A stretch of 64,000 bases of DNA from assembly GCA_000158135.1 (NCBI GenBank), contig DS999533.1:155118-219117 (forward strand), given 5' to 3'. Within the stretch, counting starts at the first letter, position 1; each line of letters opens with the position of its first letter. Shown piece after piece: positions 1-8,245 of this stretch. The notes below the pieces were generated by a model. It saw nothing but the letters and a program-made list of their open reading frames with translations. It had not been told where the DNA came from and ran no database searches. The DNA comes from Rhodobacteraceae bacterium KLH11. Lineage in GTDB: Bacteria; Pseudomonadota; Alphaproteobacteria; Rhodobacterales; Rhodobacteraceae. Both the position numbers and the translations under genes were made by a program.

Positions 1-255
1 ATGCACCGATAGCTTCGTAGGCCGACGACACGCACAGGGCCCCGCGCGATGGTGGACTTCCTCAGCCGCAAAAATGAGGGGGACAGGCCCTAATATCTAC
101 AGCTCAAGACAACAGAATGCGCCCAACCACGCCCCATCGGACAAACCGATATAAGGTCGATGGAAATAACGCTTCGAGATTTCCACCCCTAGGTGTAAAT
201 TGGAACCCAATTTAATGACCGTTTTAGAAATAATTTGTTCTGAGGACCATTCATC

Positions 256-1194
256 ATGTCGATATTGAAGAAAATTGTATTTACTCTGTCACTGACCCTA
301 TTCAGCGCGGCGTCACATACTTACGCCGAAGGCACTGATCAACCCGCACTTCATGCAACGTCAGTCTTCCGGGGAGAGGACAGCGCTGCGGTTGCGCTGG
401 TACAACTCAATTCCACAAATACAGGCAACTGGAGCGTCATCGAGTCTTGGGTTGCTCAGGCAAAGGCCAAAGGTGCCGAATTCGTGGTATTTCCGGAGTC
501 ATCCTACCTGGGGTGGCTGAACCCGGAAGCCTTTTCGGATGCCACCGTCGTTCCCGGCCCTGTCACAGAGGCCTTGGCCGAAATTGCTATTGAGCATGAA
601 GTTTACATCGCCTTTGGGTTTGCCGAACAGGGGCCTCAAGTGTCCGAGGATGTCTTTCTGCCCTATGATGCCGGAACTCTGATCGGGCCGGATGGATCTA
701 TCTTGATTCACAGCCGTAAGCACCAGGTCCTGAAGAATGCTTTTAACCCAGCAGATTGCCCTGAAGGCACCACCGGCCCAAGTGGCGGATGCAGTTACTA
801 TCAGGCGACTGTCGACATGATCCCGGTTGTAGACACACCGCTTGGCAAGACAGCCGTTCTGGTCTGTGCAGACGCCTACACCTACGACACAGCTGCGTTG
901 GATCATGTGAAGACCCTTGGTGTGGAGACGATCATTGTGGTTTGGGGCGTCGCTGCGGGTCAACAGGATCAGTGTGGAGCTGAGGGTTTCAACGCAATGG
1001 GGTACGCCAGTCAAACGGCTGAATATACTGGCGCTATGGTGATTGGTGCCAATGCGGTCGGAGAGCGTCCCTACGGCCGGTTCCTGCCTTCCGTCTATTG
1101 TGGCTATAGCGGTATCGTCGCTGCAGATGGGACAATTCTCGGGTCCGCGCCCGTTGACGGCGGTGTTTTTGTTTACGATGTCCCTATCCCCTAA
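256..1194 (+). CDS. Secreted carbon-nitrogen hydrolase (nitrilase superfamily)
   Basis: A 312-residue protein with a signal peptide (Lys-rich start, hydrophobic core at about 7-19, likely cleavage after the Ala-rich stretch near residue 24). The nitrilase Glu-Lys-Cys triad is visible: E81 in FPESSYLG, K155 in HSRKHQ and C204 in VLVCADAY; a second conserved-type Glu lies at 124. This superfamily cleaves non-peptide C-N bonds (amides, nitriles, carbamoyl compounds). Export to the periplasm and the extra Cys residues (168, 179 and near 240) recall the secreted vanin/biotinidase branch, but the substrate cannot be read from sequence. The ATG at 256 has a TGAGGA ribosome-binding site at 241-246. 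It stands alone, with a converging gene downstream. The superfamily call is firm; the substrate is unknown. Confidence 0.9.
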   Translation: MSILKKIVFTLSLTLFSAASHTYAEGTDQPALHATSVFRGEDSAAVALVQLNSTNTGNWSVIESWVAQAKAKGAEFVVFPESSYLGWLNPEAFSDATVVPGPVTEALAEIAIEHEVYIAFGFAEQGPQVSEDVFLPYDAGTLIGPDGSILIHSRKHQVLKNAFNPADCPEGTTGPSGGCSYYQATVDMIPVVDTPLGKTAVLVCADAYTYDTAALDHVKTLGVETIIVVWGVAAGQQDQCGAEGFNAMGYASQTAEYTGAMVIGANAVGERPYGRFLPSVYCGYSGIVAADGTILGSAPVDGGVFVYDVPIP

Positions 1195-1238
1195 ACAATA
1201 GGACCCTTGACGTCGAGTGGGATGTTGCGGTTCCCCGT

Positions 1239-1571
1239 TCAGCTCTTGCAACCGTAGTAAGAGCACGGAAATGGCGGGCTACATATGCCGAGATATTTAT
1301 TGTCGGAACACTGATACGTGTAGCACGTCTGTCCGATGCAAATGCAGTACAATCCGCTCAACTGTTCAACCGAGGCATCAGTCTGAACAGGGGGGCTTAG
1401 GAGTTTGGGACGCACTTCAGGCGACACGACAACTCCGTCTGGGCTGACCTCAACATGGTCCTTCCTGAACGCAATAGCACCTGCACCGTCCAGACCCTCA
1501 AAAATCAAATCGCCGTCTTGCTCGCTGTACGGGCCAGTCAGTGTATAGGGGGATAGCTCGTTATCGGTCAT
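1239..1571 (-). CDS. Small protein with Cys-rich C-terminus, unknown function
   Basis: A 110-residue product not recognised as any family. The start at 1571 is preferred over an upstream in-frame start at 1616 because GAGGA lies about ten bases before it. The first 70 residues are acidic and Cys-free. The last 35 contain seven cysteines (76, 78, 83, 88, 97, 103, 108) together with Tyr, Pro and Gly, ending in YYGCKS. This Cys-free leader plus compact Cys-rich tail could be a disulphide- or metal-binding tail, or a RiPP-like precursor, but no maturation enzyme lies in this window. It converges on the nitrilase gene, with 44 bases between them. Its reality as a gene is moderately supported. Confidence 0.5.
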   Translation of the reverse strand: MTDNELSPYTLTGPYSEQDGDLIFEGLDGAGAIAFRKDHVEVSPDGVVVSPEVRPKLLSPPVQTDASVEQLSGLYCICIGQTCYTYQCSDNKYLGICSPPFPCSYYGCKS

Positions 1572-1813
1572 CGCAAATAATCCTCTAATCTGAAAAAATT
1601 CTAAGGCATTGATCATATATTACAGGCCAATCTACATGATCGGGAAGCTTTTGATGGGGATTTCTGTCTACGACCCTAAGGCACATCTCCTCTGCCGAAA
1701 GCCGCAACGCGGCTTCCCGTAAGCGGACGCTTGTCAGTTTTTCGGTTCCGATGCCAGTAAGCCGTCAATCGCAATCCTCACAAGGGGCCTCATCGGGTTT
1801 TACAAGAGCTATC

Positions 1814-2449
1814 TTAAGCCTCAACGGTGGTGAACAGTGCGACACCTGCTCGGGCCATTAGTACACAAAACGGCACTGAAACCTGTTCGGGGAAATCGAG
1901 TTCGGCGACCATGGTCAGGCTTCGCAACTCCGCCAGCGCAGCCAATGTGTCGAAGCTGATATCGCCGGAGGCCAGAAACTGAACGACCCGGGGAAGAGCA
2001 GCTTCAACTTCAACAGCAAGCTGCGGAGTTCGCGCAAGTGCATCCGCAAATGCCATTCCTATCCGCTCTGGCATTGCATTTTCAAAGAAGGCCAGGGCCT
2101 CAGAAGATGCCAGCTCAGGAACATTCAAGCGTGGTATGCGCGGATAGCATAGAGCGTTTAGTGCCGAGGATACCGTCTCGCGCCATTCCTCCAGTTCAGG
2201 GCCGGTGCCATACGACTGCAGCAATTACGTGCCAATTGAATCGAAATGACGAATGATTTCTGTGCTGTCCTGAATCAGCGTCTCACCATCCACCAAAATC
2301 GGAACGGTCAATCTGTCGACCCTGCCCTCAAGCTCGGCTGGAGTCTGCCCCGGCGCCACATAGACGAGTTCGGGCGACAGACCCTTCAGGCCAGCCATTA
2401 GGCGGGCACGCACGCAAAATGGACAGGTTTCAAAGACAAAGAGTTTCAA
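1814..2449 (-). pseudogene. grxB: Glutaredoxin 2 (GrxB-like), interrupted by an in-frame stop
   Basis: Read from a TTG at 2449 (GGAG upstream), the frame gives a near full-length glutaredoxin-2 protein (about 210 codons; E. coli GrxB has 215 residues). The N-terminal thioredoxin fold carries the CPFC active site (C9, C12), a VPILVDG segment and an EIIRHFD helix. The C-terminal all-helical half includes a LRSLTMVAELDFP segment like the E. coli protein. A TAA at 2227-2225 separates the halves exactly in frame, so they are one gene broken by a single nonsense codon and not a fusion or frameshift. An alternative ATG at 2551 would add about 34 residues. The upstream side abuts an IS481 fragment that may have removed the promoter. 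A sequencing error at the stop cannot be excluded. Confidence 0.8.
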
Positions 2450-2606
2450 CGAAGTTACTCCGCCACCCTCACAGGTAGACAACGCCAAAACGTCCTCGAT
2501 CAGCTTCAGATCTCGCACGCCGGTTTCATTCTGGCGAGACGTTTCGGCCATGAAATCCTCGGCCCAATCGCCGGGGAAGATGTAGCTGGTCAGCTTGGCG
2601 GTCGTA

Positions 2607-2837
2607 TCGCCGGAACGCGACGACCATGGCTTCCTCGTCTTCGCTAAGAACGGTTGAGCGCGGCTCCCGCGGCCCGGTCTTCTGATCTTCGACGGTCTGT
2701 CGCTTGCGCCACTTCGCAACCGTCTTGGGGTTGATCCCCAGCTCCCGGCTCAGCTCCGCGATCGAAGCTTGCAATCGCTGTATTGCTGCTCTGACAGCGT
2801 GCGTGGTCGTGGCGCTGCCATGACGAACTTGTCCCAT
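2607..2837 (-). pseudogene. IS481-family transposase, N-terminal fragment
   Basis: From the ATG at 2837 (GGAAGG upstream) about 77 residues match the start of IS481-type transposases: MGQVRHGSATTTHAVRAA, then a helix-turn-helix with LSRELGINPKTVAKWRKR, then PREPRSTVLSEDEEAMVVAFRR. Homology stops there and the frame continues into unrelated sequence, so the DDE catalytic domain is missing. The truncation point lies just upstream of the broken glutaredoxin gene, which suggests that deletion or IS activity reshaped this segment. It is non-functional as a transposase. Confidence 0.8.
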
Positions 2838-3522
2838 AGTGCTTCCTTCCATTCATGCAAAAGGATCACACCATCAAACCGTGGGATCAAACACCTAACC
2901 AAGAGACGGTAGTTATCATAAACAAGTTTTGCCCCGCTTCTTTCAATTACCTCCATGTACGAGGAAATCATTTTTAGAAACTGCGCGGTGGATGCAACAT
3001 CGAGCATTGAAGGCCCATCCTGATTGGAACCAAGGCGCGGTGTGATCCGAATCCAGTTTCCCATTCTGAGGCCCGTAGAACAGTTATTGATCAGGGGGTT
3101 GCGGACGCGTGGGACCGATATGCTCTGCCCCCTGAAAACTGGATCGTTTGAAGTTGGAGTTTCCCGCTAGATTTCCCTAGCTGGTAGCCTAGGTCAATAA
3201 GAGCTACATGAAAATCTCGAAATGACGCAAAACGGATTCCGTTTGACGTTATTTAGTCGAATTACTTTATCGAGTGAGTATGTTGTTAGAGAAAATTGTT
3301 TTTTTACAATAAGTTAAAATTCATAAATTTACTTAATATATAGATGAGCGAGATAAAAAGTTTGTTAATTGAATTTTCTGCTAACTTTGTTCACGCTTGC
3401 GCTCAGATAGTCTGATCACAGAAAAGGGAGTGGGAGCAATGAAATCAAGCGTGTTGCAAACATTTCGAAGTAATTTCTGCCCCAATACAAGCCTCTGATC
3501 GCAATCGGGCAAGCAGGAGCGG
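2838..3522. other. Gene-poor stretch with probable IS debris, then AT-rich DNA
   Basis: No convincing gene. A 104-codon minus frame at 2750-3064 overlaps the IS481 fragment in another frame and resembles nothing known. Around 3121-3170 the sequence CCCCCTGAAAACTGGATC resembles the terminal region of IS3-type elements, tentatively a leftover IS end. From about 3230 to 3400 the DNA becomes strongly AT-rich with A/T runs and probably holds the promoter region of the downstream Crp/Fnr-type gene; no unique -35/-10 pair can be defended. Confidence 0.4.
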
Positions 3523-4422
3523 TTGTACTTAACCAAAATGGAAAGAAAACGCGCTTCAAAATTTGATCTCAAGACAAGCTACGACAAAGTGAGCATCAAG
3601 TACTGCCTCAGTGCAATTGCAATCTTAAGAAAAAGCTTATGGATTCCAGCAGTAATGCAGAAAGCAAGATTCCGAAACGAGAAGCAAAGATCTAGCTTTT
3701 TAGATCGAGGGAGCTTTCCAAAATTCTGCGAACAAAGTTCGGCGTATTTTCTCGCTTCGTATTTGTCCTCCAATATCGGAAACAATGGCTTCAATTTTAT
3801 CAAGATCAGGGAATTCAAAAAAGGGGAAACTGTCTTTTTTCAAGATGAAGAAGCTGATTTTCTCTATATTATTATCGAGGGTATAGCCAGGCTGGGATGT
3901 TGTGGAGCAGATAGCAACGAGTTTACTTATGCCTTTGCTGGGCCTGAGGATGTTATTGGAGAATTAGGGGTATTTCAAGGATCAATATATGCTGAATCTG
4001 CAATCGCAATTTCGCACCTAAGAACACTTGCGGTTGATAGGAACGCATTCTCATCATTAGAATATGAAAAAGATAAATCCGTTCTGGGTGCGTTGTCTAA
4101 ACTAGTTGCGCATAGATTTCGAACCTACATCAAATCAACCCGTGTTGTCTGCTCGGGTGATATGACCATGCGCGTCGCCGGCGCGTTGTTGCAAATTGGA
4201 GAGCAAATTGGTGAAAATGCAGAATTCTGCGATCAACGCGCCCTTCGTATATGCTCATTCGTAACTCAAAGCGATATCGGGCGGTTGGCCAATGTTTCTC
4301 GCAGCAACGTAAGCCGTAAGTTAAAAGAATTCGAGAAAGCAGGCTTCTTGAAGGCCGATGGACGATCAATCTACCTTCTGGACAAGTGTTCTCTGAAACG
4401 GGTTCACGAGGGTTGCTACTAA
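3523..4422 (+). CDS. Crp/Fnr-family transcriptional regulator
   Basis: A cyclic-nucleotide-binding-type beta-roll lies at about residues 96-170 (KKGETVFFQDEEADFLYIII and DVIGELGVFQGS) and a C-terminal winged helix-turn-helix at about 247-285 (VTQSDIGRLANVSRSNVSRK). The RxS pair that contacts the cAMP phosphate in Crp is not obvious, and no Fnr-type N-terminal Cys cluster is seen, so the ligand is unknown. The protein is about 60 residues longer than usual because of a Lys/Ser-rich N-terminus. The TTG at 3523 has AGGAG only three bases away, and later starts (ATG 3538 or 3655) are possible, so the N-terminus is uncertain. The gene converges on the hlyD end of the secretion block. Its base composition is more AT-rich than its neighbours, suggesting transfer. 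A regulatory role for the RTX locus is inference from position. Confidence 0.85.
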   Translation: MYLTKMERKRASKFDLKTSYDKVSIKYCLSAIAILRKSLWIPAVMQKARFRNEKQRSSFLDRGSFPKFCEQSSAYFLASYLSSNIGNNGFNFIKIREFKKGETVFFQDEEADFLYIIIEGIARLGCCGADSNEFTYAFAGPEDVIGELGVFQGSIYAESAIAISHLRTLAVDRNAFSSLEYEKDKSVLGALSKLVAHRFRTYIKSTRVVCSGDMTMRVAGALLQIGEQIGENAEFCDQRALRICSFVTQSDIGRLANVSRSNVSRKLKEFEKAGFLKADGRSIYLLDKCSLKRVHEGCY

Positions 4423-4583
4423 TTATATGGTTCATGCTTTCAACCTGGCCATTGGTCCACGGATGGTTTGGTCAAACACCTAGCGTCAGCGAAGCAAGCA
4501 TCGTCAGACACGACGTAGCTACTCTATTTTCAACAGTAGAAGCATTGCTCTTGGCGTAAGTTAAAAGTATTATTTACAATTGT

Positions 4584-6053
4584 TTAACGTTCTCTGAAGG
4601 CTTCATCCTTGTACCTCAGAATTGGAGTCAGAACAAATTCGATAATACGGCGAGTTCCGGTCTTTAATTCGGCTTGCACAGACATACCCGGTGTTAAAAG
4701 AATGTCATTGCCATCTATGGTAAGTTGTTGCTTGTCAATTGAGACGACAGCGTCAAACACAAGGCCTAAATTTTGATCTTCAACGGCATCTTCGGATATG
4801 CTTTTGAGCTTCCCAGTCACTGTTCCGTACTTGGTGAACGGAAACGCGTCGATTTTTACTTCCGCTTGCATTCCCGGCTGAATGAAGCCTTTGTCCTTGT
4901 TGAGGATCTTTGACTTCACCTCGAGTTCAGCATCACTTGGAACCACAACCATAAGTGGCTCGGCCGGTGACACGACCCCACCGACGGTATGAATGCTAAG
5001 TTGTTGCACAGTTCCGTTGACCGGCGCTTTGAGGCTATTCAATTCCTTTTGCCGCTCGACTGTCTGCAAGGCCAATTTGGTCTGGTTAAAGGTTTTTTCC
5101 GCCTCGATCAGTTGCGCAACAAACTCGCTTCTTGTGTCCGCTGTAAACTTTTCCAGTGTTCGTCCCTGCGCCCGCGTGCTCGCTTGGATTTCGGCCAGCC
5201 TGTATTGCTGTACGATAATATCCTGAGACGTTTCTATTCGCCTCGCGCGCATTTCCAGCACCCGTTGTTTTGGCGTCAACCCTTTCTCTAGAAGGGAATT
5301 CAATTCGGTTTCCTGCACCTCAAGCAAAGGCAGGAGGGCTTGCTGCTTCTCTAGTTCCGCGAGAATAGCGGCTTCTTCGGCAAAATTTCTTTCGATTTCT
5401 GCTTGGAAAGAACTTACCTGTGCTTCAAACCCGATTTTATCGGCTTGCAGTTGATATAGGCTGACACGCAATTTGTTCTGGTCGAAATATGCGCTGGGTT
5501 CGATCACGCCGCCCTCTTCACCATCTATGTGATCAAGCAGAACACGCAGTCTTGCAATGTTTGCACTAGCTTCCGCAAGCTCTTCCGCCAGTTGCCCAGC
5601 ATCGGAAAGAGAATCCGTAGGATCAAGTTCGATCAGCACATCACCGGCTTGGACTCTTTTTCCATCATATACCTCTATGCTTCGAACCGTACCCGACTCG
5701 AACGGCTGGATAACTTTTACCCCGCCGACCGGTACCAACTGGCCTTGCGCGACAACCACAATGTCGACACGTCCAAAGTAGGACCATGCAATCCCAGAAA
5801 CCACCAATGTCCCGATCAAAAGCCCCAGCATCCGACTTATCGGATTTGGAGGTGTTTCTAAAACCTCAAGTGCCGAAGGCAGAAACTCGCGCTCTCGCCC
5901 GTCGCGGCGCAAGCCAAAGAGCAATCCCAACCCAAACCTGGATACCTTCGGCGAAGTGGTTTCGTCCGTGAGACCCGGCCTTTTCTTTATCGAATTTATT
6001 TTTCCGATTTGTTGGCTGTATTCAGCTTGATCAGTGTGACCGTCCGCCCTCAT
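4584..6053 (-). CDS. HlyD-family type I secretion membrane fusion protein
   Basis: A 489-residue periplasmic adaptor: an N-terminal cytoplasmic segment, one transmembrane helix at about 74-93, a lipoyl-like half around 112-150 (GGVKVIQPFESGTVRSI), a long coiled-coil hairpin rich in Glu/Gln/Leu at about 150-340, then the second lipoyl half and beta-barrel (LKAPVNGTVQQLSIHTVGGV). It joins an inner-membrane ABC exporter to a TolC-like outer-membrane channel, which is not encoded here. Its ATG overlaps the upstream ABC gene's stop as ATGA, implying translational coupling. It is the last gene of the secretion block. Two ABC genes plus one HlyD protein correspond to the RtxB/RtxE/RtxD composition of MARTX systems; RtxD is the equivalent. 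Confidence 0.93.
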   Translation of the reverse strand: MRADGHTDQAEYSQQIGKINSIKKRPGLTDETTSPKVSRFGLGLLFGLRRDGREREFLPSALEVLETPPNPISRMLGLLIGTLVVSGIAWSYFGRVDIVVVAQGQLVPVGGVKVIQPFESGTVRSIEVYDGKRVQAGDVLIELDPTDSLSDAGQLAEELAEASANIARLRVLLDHIDGEEGGVIEPSAYFDQNKLRVSLYQLQADKIGFEAQVSSFQAEIERNFAEEAAILAELEKQQALLPLLEVQETELNSLLEKGLTPKQRVLEMRARRIETSQDIIVQQYRLAEIQASTRAQGRTLEKFTADTRSEFVAQLIEAEKTFNQTKLALQTVERQKELNSLKAPVNGTVQQLSIHTVGGVVSPAEPLMVVVPSDAELEVKSKILNKDKGFIQPGMQAEVKIDAFPFTKYGTVTGKLKSISEDAVEDQNLGLVFDAVVSIDKQQLTIDGNDILLTPGMSVQAELKTGTRRIIEFVLTPILRYKDEAFRER

Positions 6054-8245
6054 ACCCCACCTCTTTCCAGTGTCATCCCCAATCTTTTGCGCGCTTGTAG
6101 TTTCCAGAGCTTTGCGTAGCGACCATCCTTCTCAAGCAATTGGTCATGCGTTCCAATCTCGGAAACTTCGCCTTTTTCCAATGTGATAATCCTGTCTGCG
6201 CTTTGAACAGTTGAGAGCCTGTGCGCAATCATGATCACCGTTCTTCCTTTGCAGATCTCCGAAAGGTTTTCCTTGATTTTGGCCTCGGACTCATAGTCCA
6301 AAGCGCTGGTCGCTTCGTCCAAAATCAGGATTTTGGGATCGTTGACCAACGCCCTCGCAATGGCCAGCCTTTGTCTTTGACCACCCGACAGATTTGAGCC
6401 CCGCTCGCTCAGGATTGTATCGTAACCATCCGGCAATTTGTTGATGAACTCCGCAGCGCCAGCCAACTCCGCCGCTCGCTCTACCTCTTCCATCGGCAAA
6501 CTGAGGTCTGCCAAAGCGATATTCTCTCGTATCGAACGGCTGAACAGGATGTTTTCTTGTAGAACCACTCCGATTTGGCGGCGTAGCCAACTGGTATCCA
6601 CCATCGAAAGATCAACACCGTCGACAAACACTCTGCCACTTTCTGCCACATAAAGGCGTTGGATCAGTTTGGTCAAAGTGCTTTTTCCAGAACCGGATGG
6701 GCCGACTATCCCGATTGTTTCACCTGCTTCGATCACTAGGTTCAATCGCCTAAGAACCTCTTGCAGTTCCGGCCTGTACCGAAAAGTGACGCCCAGGAAC
6801 TCTACGCGACCTTCAATATCGCTGAGGGTCAATCGTGTGGGATTGTAGCTCGGTTCCGTTTCTTCATTCATGATATCTCCCAGCCGATGTAGCGAGACTT
6901 TCGCTTGTTGGAAGTCTTGCCAAAGCTGGGAAAGACGCAAGATGGGCGCGGTAACATGCCCGGACAGCATATTGACGGCCACCAGAGATCCGACCGTCAA
7001 TGTACCAGAAAACACCTCACGCGCTCCAAAGAACAAAATCAGGACCGTTACACACTTGCTGACGAACTGAATACTCTGCGCCGCTACAGTACTGACATTG
7101 TCAGCCTGACGACCGGTCTTTAGATATTCCGCCAGTGAGTCGCGCCATTTTTCACGGAATGTGCGTTCTACAGCCATTGTCTTAATGGTTTCAATCCCAC
7201 GAACCGATTCAATCAATTGGCTCTGAGCTGCAGCCCCCAGTTCGAAGCGTTTTTCCATTTTTTGAAACAGGATTGGCAGAGCGACTACAGCGATTAGCGA
7301 ATAGACCGGTAACGACACGATCACAATCGTGGTGAGCGTCGGACTAAAGTACCACATGGCGGCTAGAAAAATGAAAATAAAGGGTAAGTCGATCAGAGAT
7401 GTCAGCCCTGATCCCGTCATGAAATGGCGGATTGTTTCGAGTTCCCGCACCCTGGAGATCGTCTCTCCTACTAACCTTCTACGAAAAACGGCAAGCGGCA
7501 AACCAAGAAGATGCCGAAACAGTCGGCTCCCCAACTCGACATCGATACGGTTTGTAGTGTGTGAAAATAGGTATGTTCGGAACAACCCAAAGAATATCTC
7601 GTACAGGCTTACAATTCCAAATCCCAGAATGAGAATCTCAAGTGTATTGAAGCTTTTATGCACAAGTGCCTGATCTACTATCGCTCGAAAGAAAAACGGA
7701 GTAACAAGCGCAACCAACTGGATCAAAAGTGACGCTATCAGAACCTGCTTTAGAAGTGGAAAGTACTTTCTTAGGAGCGGGGCGAACCACGCAATCCCAA
7801 ATTCCCTTTTGAAAACCGCAAAGCGATTATCCTTGGCGACAAATATGATTTCACCAGACCAGGCATCCCGGAACTTGGATATAGGTATCGTCCGATCTCT
7901 GCGGTCACCGACGATTGTAACCACTGTTTCATTGATGTTTTTTACAATGACAAACGATTGATCAGTGAGAACTGCAATGAATGGCAAAGGCCGATTTGGT
8001 ATATCGCTACGGGAAAAAGAAATCAGCTTTGATCGCAATGATACTCTGCGAAAGCCCCGAAGGAGCGCGCTCACATCAGTGCGCTTGGAAGGATCTAGCA
8101 CATGCATCCGTATCTGCTGCTCATCCGCCGGAAAGCCGAAATGTCGTAACATGTAAGAAATTGCGAGCACCGCCGGATCTTCAAATTGAACGTCCTGCAT
8201 GCCTGCCTCAGGCTGCAAAGGAGTGAGTTCAACTGCGCTCTGCAT
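6050..8245 (-). CDS. Type I secretion ABC transporter (permease/ATPase), second of a pair
   Basis: The start at 8245 is chosen over an in-frame start at 8302 because GGAGAG lies six bases upstream; it overlaps the end of the preceding ABC gene by 17 bases. The 731-residue product has an N-terminal C39-like domain lacking the peptidase cysteine (a substrate-docking domain as in HlyB, not a leader peptidase), a six-helix transmembrane domain, and a complete nucleotide-binding domain: Walker A GPSGSGKST, signature LSGGQRQR, Walker B ILILDEATSALD and H-loop IAHRLST. It exports unfolded RTX substrates in one step. With its neighbour it may form a heterodimer, as reported for RtxB/RtxE of Vibrio cholerae; both ATPase sites look intact here. 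Confidence 0.93.
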   Translation of the reverse strand: MQSAVELTPLQPEAGMQDVQFEDPAVLAISYMLRHFGFPADEQQIRMHVLDPSKRTDVSALLRGFRRVSLRSKLISFSRSDIPNRPLPFIAVLTDQSFVIVKNINETVVTIVGDRRDRTIPISKFRDAWSGEIIFVAKDNRFAVFKREFGIAWFAPLLRKYFPLLKQVLIASLLIQLVALVTPFFFRAIVDQALVHKSFNTLEILILGFGIVSLYEIFFGLFRTYLFSHTTNRIDVELGSRLFRHLLGLPLAVFRRRLVGETISRVRELETIRHFMTGSGLTSLIDLPFIFIFLAAMWYFSPTLTTIVIVSLPVYSLIAVVALPILFQKMEKRFELGAAAQSQLIESVRGIETIKTMAVERTFREKWRDSLAEYLKTGRQADNVSTVAAQSIQFVSKCVTVLILFFGAREVFSGTLTVGSLVAVNMLSGHVTAPILRLSQLWQDFQQAKVSLHRLGDIMNEETEPSYNPTRLTLSDIEGRVEFLGVTFRYRPELQEVLRRLNLVIEAGETIGIVGPSGSGKSTLTKLIQRLYVAESGRVFVDGVDLSMVDTSWLRRQIGVVLQENILFSRSIRENIALADLSLPMEEVERAAELAGAAEFINKLPDGYDTILSERGSNLSGGQRQRLAIARALVNDPKILILDEATSALDYESEAKIKENLSEICKGRTVIMIAHRLSTVQSADRIITLEKGEVSEIGTHDQLLEKDGRYAKLWKLQARKRLGMTLERGGV

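Noticed and set aside
2750..3064. A 104-codon minus-strand frame upstream of the IS481 fragment
   Set aside because: It overlaps the IS481 transposase start in another frame, matches no family and has no clear ribosome-binding site.
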